Assembly (NCBI GenBank): GCA_932521035.1
Contig: OW051492.1
Span: forward strand, 1,612,001 to 1,676,000
DNA from: Oscheius dolichura
Lineage: Eukaryota; Nematoda; Chromadorea; Rhabditida; Rhabditidae
Reading direction: 5' to 3'
Length of the DNA: 64,000 nt
In this document: one piece after another, positions 58,866 through 64,000 of the stretch
Layout: each line of letters opens with the position of its first letter
Position numbering within the stretch: the stretch's first letter is position 1
Position numbers and translations under genes: made by a program
The notes under the pieces: model-generated
Databases searched by the model: none
Told to the model about the DNA's origin: nothing
What the model saw: only the letters and a program-made list of their open reading frames with translations

Positions 58866-59394
58866 GGGGCCGATAACCATTTACTCCGTTGTTGCTGCCA
58901 GGTTGGAGTTGGCTGATAACGAGAGCCAAAGGCCAACGATGAGGAATTGAGTAAGAGTCAAAAACAAGGAGAGAACAGGGGGCGCTTTCGCCTCCAGCTG
59001 GGACGTGATCATGTAGTACTAAAATTTCTCGATCCTCCTAGGGGGCTTTTATTTTTGGCGCCGAAATGGTGTACTCTCTATTATCGGCCTTCCAAGAGCA
59101 AATACCCTGATAAGGGAACAGTCGTGACTTCTCAGCAAAAATTTAGAATCATCAAGTCAAAGTGGGACTAGGACGGGGCATAGATGGGCAAAAAGCGGCG
59201 TTATCAATTTTGACTATCGAATAACTTTGTCTCATCTTCTTGAATGTTCCCCTCACTTCATTGTCTCACAATATCTCCTGGTTAGCGGTAGTAGAACTGT
59301 ACTATACTCCAAATGGGTAATGAAACACTGACACTAACTCATATTTGAGGCTATCATGGCTCCTAATTACCCTCATCCAGGCCCTACCCTTCGC

Positions 59395-59565
59395 CCTTCT
59401 CATTTCTCACACTCCCCGCTATCTCTATCTACCTTTTCTCCCGTCCAAACTTTACTTTGCCGGCTCTTTTTCTCTCTTTTCCCTCCAATTTTCTAATTCT
59501 CCTCCTTCAGGAACATACATTTCCTCAAATTTCTCCATTTTGATGAATATGAATGGCAGGAACAA
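59395..59565 (+). repeat. 'B' module, copy 7 (partial)
   Basis: Begins within ACTCCCCGCTATCTCTAT, then the pyrimidine tract, CCTTCAG|GAACATACATTTCC and TTTTGATGAATATGAAT. The ATG at about 59542 opens 49 codons (MNMNGRNKGISWSSRSRS...). Confidence 0.8.
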
Positions 59566-59782
59566 AGGAATCTCCTGGTCATCACGCTCCCGGTCGGCAC
59601 ACTTGGATGATTTCCTAATAAAGAGCGAAGGGATCGAAAGTCAGGCCAATTTTAAGCACACTCTGGAAAGCAAACTTCGGTCTGAATAAAGAGGAAGGAA
59701 GGTAAGTAGAATAATCAGAGAAAGGGATGAAGAAATCTATGCGCTCCCCGGACCACGCTGGACCAAATGCTAGACTGTTCCT

Positions 59783-60058
59783 TTAAAGGAACCCCCAGGG
59801 ACCTGTCCCCGAGTGCACCCGTAAGCGTCAGCGCGCATTTGAATTTTGAACGCACCTGCCGTTTTAGCTTGATTTTTCATTTCTCTTGATCAATTTGATA
59901 TTGTTTTTTATAAATAAATGAACACACATCAATAGAATACTGGAAAAATATGTAAAAATTAGAAGAAATGGGCTAAAACGGTAAACGAATTCAAAATTCA
60001 AATGCGCGCCGACGCTTACGGGTGCACTCGGGGGGCAGGTCCCTGGGGGTTCCTTTAA
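59783..60058. mobile_element. TTAA-bounded MITE with ~65-bp inverted termini
   Basis: TTAAAGGAACCCCCAGGGAC opens, and its complement GTCCCTGGGGGTTCCTTTAA closes. The homology runs on inward through GAGTGCACCCGTAAGCGTC and GCGCGCATTTGAATTTTGAA. A different element from 58472 but the same end logic. No ORF. Confidence 0.85.
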
Positions 60059-60872
60059 CAAGTACCCGATAAAACGATCCAGTTCGTGGGATGGCTCGGC
60101 AACCGTGTTCGAAAATTTGGTCTAGAGCTCTTTTGCCGTTTAAAATGTTCCCTGTAACAGTCGAGCAGTTTCATGGCAACCAACAACACGAAAAGATGCC
60201 TAATTTAGTCGTTTTCCTCTGCTCTCTATTCCGATTTCCAGTTCACAAGGGAAGGATACATACTCGCCTAAACTTTTGTAGAGAATTTTCTGGCGAGCCG
60301 GGCATATTTTATTTGAAAAACTCTGAAATACGCCGCCAAAAACCTTCGAATAATATCAGCTACTCTCATCCATTTTTAGGTAACTTTTCAATCAAATTGG
60401 GCGTACGCAAATAAATTCGATCTTCTCTGGGCTGGCCCCAGCGATCCTATACTGTTGATTGATGGGAAAACGGATCTCATTTCGTTTTCGGCATTTCACA
60501 AAATTGACTGCCAAGACCGGGAGGAAGCAAAATGTTTCCGGGATGTAAAGATCCCCTCGATAGGTGGAAGTGTTGAATCTATCAGAAAAGCCTTTTAACG
60601 GAACCGAAAATCGTGTAAGTTTCTTTCTTTCAACTACGCAATACAAGATGTTATAGAAATAATGGAGAGCTGGATCAGTTATTAAAGCTATGGAAACTTG
60701 AACAATGGGGGAATGGCTACGGAACTGAATCATTTCTTCTTTTTTTCGCTCTCTTTCGAGTCCGGCAGGCAGGCAGGGGGAAACGGCCGAAAATAGAAGC
60801 GGGAACAGATGAAGCAACTTTTTTTTTTTCGAATAATGAGATCCCAATGGTAGACTTCAGACTCAAATACAT

Positions 60873-63384
60873 TTATCCCCCTAGATGAAACAAAAATACT
60901 GTAAAAATCAAAATAAGTGTAAAAGTTGAACCCGTGGCGGGGGATAAGGCGTCCTCACAGCCGGCCCAGCCGTATTCTGATATGTAGTGGTTGAAATAGA
61001 TCAAATGCTCGTCCATTGCCTGGAAACGGTCCTTTTTATGGGCAGGGGGGAGAAAGAGAATTATGGAACGGGCAAGAGAAGATGCCTTTTTCCGGTGAAG
61101 AATCTAGAATGCTGCTAGCAAGTCGCGAATATCGATAAATTGGGAAGAATTGTGAATTTATGAAGTATATTTGAAACAAGTCAGAAAATGAAGAATTGAC
61201 ACCTACCCCGGAGCCATAATTCCAAAATCTCTTCTGATCACTGCAGGAAGCATCTTCTCCAACGGTTGCATTACACTGGGTGTAGGAATTGAATGCTTTG
61301 TTGTACCTAGAAAAGAAAATCCTACTGTATCTATTTCTGCTTTTTCATTTTTTGCCTTTTCCTTTTTTTTTGGTTCTTACTAAAATCAAATCATCCGGTA
61401 AACGATGTCCGGCGTTTCCGAACATTTTCCTCAACAATTTCCCTCAAATTATGAGCCAGAGCTTCGTCTATCAATTCAAAACCTTACCAGATTTCCCGGG
61501 TATGATGAAAAGGATAGGCTGGCCCCATTAGGTCGTCTTCATGTAGTGGCGGCAAATGTGGAACCGGGTCAGTGTAATGCACCAAACGGAAACTGTACGG
61601 TACGTATTCCTAGAAAAACAAACTACAAGAGACAAAAAGCAGACGAATAGAAAATAAGAAGAAGGGAAAATATTTATATCTTATAAGACATACCTGGAAC
61701 ACAACGGCATAGTCGTAGTCGCCTTCCCTCGGCTCGCCGAATGTCATCAATCGAACTTGGTACTAAAAATTCCTGCTCTTTATTCTTTTTGGAACACGTG
61801 ACAATTGATTGATTGAAGAGAGAATAACCCGTCTAATAAATAAAGCGAAATTCGACATTTAATAAAGCTAATTCGAAGTAATTTCCATTCTACCCGAAAA
61901 GGAGCAATGTTTCACGTAAGTAATTTGGAAACGGTGGCTTACAATAACCCGTTTTACCTTTAAACTTACAATATCATTGACGACGCCTCGAAATGACAGA
62001 CGAAACGCCGTCATGGCGGCTAGAGCTCCTCCAAGAGAGTGTCCCGTCACGAGGTAACGATATCCGGGATATCTGAACAGCTCCGTTGAATCACAATACC
62101 TTCTTTATTTCTTATTTATTTGATTTTTGAAGCAAAAGAATAACCGTAAATCCCGTATTATAAGCTCACCCTCTAATATAAGCCCGCTCTGCAAGGGGGC
62201 TGAACAATAGAAGCCATTGGCTTATAATATAGGATTGACGGTAAATGGGGGAAAAAGCTCCAATACTTGATTCAACTGCTGTTTGAATTATCAGTCAATC
62301 TACAGGCGGGCGACCTTTCCAGCTGATATTCAACGCTGCTTTGATGGTTTTCGAAAATGTATTCATAAAAACGAACATTTTTATAGTAGATTTGAGCCAA
62401 CCTTTAGAAATTGACGAAAACTGCGGCAAAATGTCTCGAAACCCCGGGAAAATATTTGTTAGTCATCAACAGCACTTGGTGAAGTAATCAAAAGGCTCAA
62501 GTCAAGTCTATATGCTCAGGATGAAACTACCGGATCTTCTCGGATAAGACTCGCAATCACAGGGTTTAGTTTCACTCAGGACATATTAATTTGATCAGCA
62601 TATCGACCATTACTATCAATGTCTTCGTCTATGTTGCCTCATACAATTTGTAATGTTTCACTAGGTTTATATTATTTCATCAGTCAAGATGTGGCTTGAT
62701 TTGTTGATATAAGCCCAGTTACCAAAAACCAACTTGCTCGTAATCGGTTGAATCATGGCGTTCCAGATGGCGTCCATTGCCCGGTAGAAGTATTTGTTGA
62801 CCCTGCCACAAAGGGTATAGTTCCCGTATTTGTCTGAAATCTGTCGATGATAACATCTCCATTTATTCTCTCCAAACCTGTTTCATTATACGAGATATAG
62901 TCTTGGAGACCGTAGCGAAGTTCCTGGGTCAGCTGGCTCATTCCTTCTGTTCCCCGGAAGGAGAGGACAATCGTTTTGGAGACATTCGATACCGCGATGT
63001 AGGCTTGACAGGGGTTTTCTTTCTGAAAATTGGAAATGTAACGGTTTTCTGAGGATTTCTCATTAATTTCGTCTTTCCGCCAAAGCCACAGCCAATTTGG
63101 CTGTCTAACTGTGGCAGTCTCTCTTCGACTTACCTTATCACAGGCCACGGTCAAAGCCACCAGGACGGTGTATTTCTCTCCGGGAAACGTCTTCTCCAAG
63201 CATTGTTCCCTAGATGTCGTGTTCGAGGGCTCCGGATAGGCGGCGGCTGCCAAATTGAGGAAATTCCTAGCCTCTGTTTCGTTGTACCTCACATAGACAG
63301 AAAAAATGGGAGAAATCTGGAGAAAAATAGATAAAAGGAGAGAAGAGAACAGACCAGAAAGAACAAGGAACAGGGAAGACGCAT
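60873..63384 (-). CDS. Secreted class 3 lipase
   Basis: Exon 1 (63355-63384) joins exon 2 (63134-63316) to give the signal peptide MRLPCSLFFLISPIFSVYVR. The mature region contains FLNLAAAAYPEP, CQAYIAVSNVSKTIVLSFRG (the conserved SFRGT strand), DKYGNYTLCGRVNKYFY, and GYRYLVTGHSLGGALAAMTA with the nucleophile Ser in GHSLG. Later exons give LMTFGEPREGDYDYA, VHYTDPVPHLPP (Asp and His regions) and EIWYNKAFNSYTQC. The end is hydrophobic (TFTLILIFTVFLFHLGG), which could be a membrane or GPI anchor. Many N-x-S/T sites. A large intron (about 62075-62740) splits the gene. A digestive or extracellular triglyceride lipase role is inferred from the family. Confidence 0.88.
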
Positions 63385-63892
63385 TGGGCAGAATGACGGA
63401 GCTTTTTCGGGGCCTTATCAGAAGAAGAAGGAAAAGGGAAGGGGTGAATCACCAAAGGGGGAAAAGATAGGACATAGCGGATCAAGTCAATAAAATTCTA
63501 TAAGCGAAATTTAGCCAGATTGAAATATAATGTTTCGCACATTTTTAATATAATGTTTTTTTGCTAAAAGTTCAGGCTTGATCTAACTAACCCCAATACC
63601 ACTCCACGACTTTGGTTATCAAATTATAGGCACAGCGATCGTTTTCATAACAAAGGTAACCAAATAACGATGAATAATAAGCAAGCATTAACAGACGCAC
63701 ATTGCTACATACAGCCGTTATGATAAAGGACCTTCAAATCAACAAAAACGCTGTTTTCACTCTGAGCTGATGAAGTACTTTTACAGGGGGCGCTCACTTT
63801 GCATACAGAGCGTTTCAAAAAGATAGGGGCACTTTGAGAAATCGGTGTTCTGCGACGGATTTGAGGTGTTTTTCAAGATTTTGAGTGTTACA
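63385..63892. other. Divergent promoter region
   Basis: 508 bp between the lipase (-) and the edge gene (+). No repeats or ORFs recognised. Confidence 0.4.
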
Positions 63893-64000
63893 ATGGTTTC
63901 GGTTAGTCGTCTTCTATTATTTCCTGTCGTTTGATACCCGATTCCCCTATTTTTCAGTGGGATATCCCTCGCTATCTGGCGAGTGACACATTCCTCAATT
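63893..64000 (+). CDS. 5' end of a truncated plus-strand gene
   Basis: ATGGTTTCG is followed by gttag...TTTTTCAG, a 57-bp intron, and exon 2 begins TGGGATATCCCTCGC, reading MVSWDIPRYLASDTFLN up to the window edge. No upstream acceptor. Product unknown. Confidence 0.5.

Larger units (their letters stand above)
58250..60872. other. Gene-free interval with MITEs and B copy 7
   Basis: Holds two TTAA-bounded elements, a palindrome at 58766 and the last B module. Plus-strand frame 60091-60414 and minus-strand frame 60392-60847 lack splice or start context and are not called. Confidence 0.6.

Noticed and set aside
60392-60847. Minus-strand 151-codon ORF downstream of the lipase
   Set aside because: Begins with a non-ATG codon beside an A-run, no splice sites, no motif.

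Overview
The window is nuclear DNA from a nematode, most likely a chromadorean of rhabditid type; I cannot name the species. The evidence is the gene structure. Nearly every gene is cut by introns of about 35-60 bp ending in TTTTCAG or TTTTTAG. Many start codons sit directly behind a 3' splice acceptor that has no upstream exon, which is the signature of spliced-leader trans-splicing. Genes on one strand are packed 110-410 bp apart, as in operons. A copy of the nematode SL1 leader, 21 of 22 bases identical, lies at 28802-28823. Exon structures below were worked out by hand from reading frames, splice sites and protein-family knowledge.

Layout. 1-10 kb (+): an unidentified acidic protein, then a probable five-gene operon: cytosolic prolyl-tRNA synthetase, RNA polymerase I subunit RPA12, proteasome alpha-6 (PSMA6), the SSU-processome factor UTP14, and the shared polymerase subunit RPB6. 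10-12.3 kb holds no gene I can support. 12.4-15.9 kb (+): a secreted beta-glucuronidase with two apparent GC-AG introns. 16-22.3 kb, mostly (-): a secreted nematode-type protein, CHMP2B (ESCRT-III) with an unidentified downstream partner, a tiny spliced gene on (+), and a secreted mucin-like C-type lectin. 22.3-29.8 kb: gene-free and rich in repeats, with four 'A' modules, inverted-repeat elements and the SL1-like site. 29.9-31.7 kb (-): an Sp-family transcription factor. 33.1-35.8 kb (-): SmB/SNRPB and OLA1, a probable operon. 36.2-37.3 kb (-): a GC-rich intronless gene. 37.5-41.7 kb (-): DDX52 helicase, a CFAP97-like protein and an F-box-like protein. 42.5-50.2 kb (+): ERp44, polyprenyl diphosphate synthase (COQ1/PDSS1), NOP10 with a small membrane protein, and mitochondrial ClpX with a tRNA-Arg gene in an intron. 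50.3-51.6 kb (-): a sigma-type glutathione S-transferase. 51.8-60 kb: seven degenerate 'B' modules, a small secreted protein, and two short elements with TTAA ends. 60.9-63.4 kb (-): a class 3 lipase. At 63.9 kb a new (+) gene begins and is cut by the window edge.

Most genes are core housekeeping functions: translation, rRNA synthesis and processing, the proteasome, splicing, mitochondrial proteolysis and quinone synthesis. The secreted set (glucuronidase, lectin, lipase, two small proteins) looks like digestive or surface biology. The most unusual features are: (1) the A/B modules, which repeat an outron-like tract, a 3' splice acceptor, a short leader and an ATG ahead of unrelated short ORFs; (2) a 365-bp duplication that copied the end of an Sp-gene exon together with its intron; (3) the SL1-like sequence; and (4) the polymerase/ribosome-biogenesis operon.
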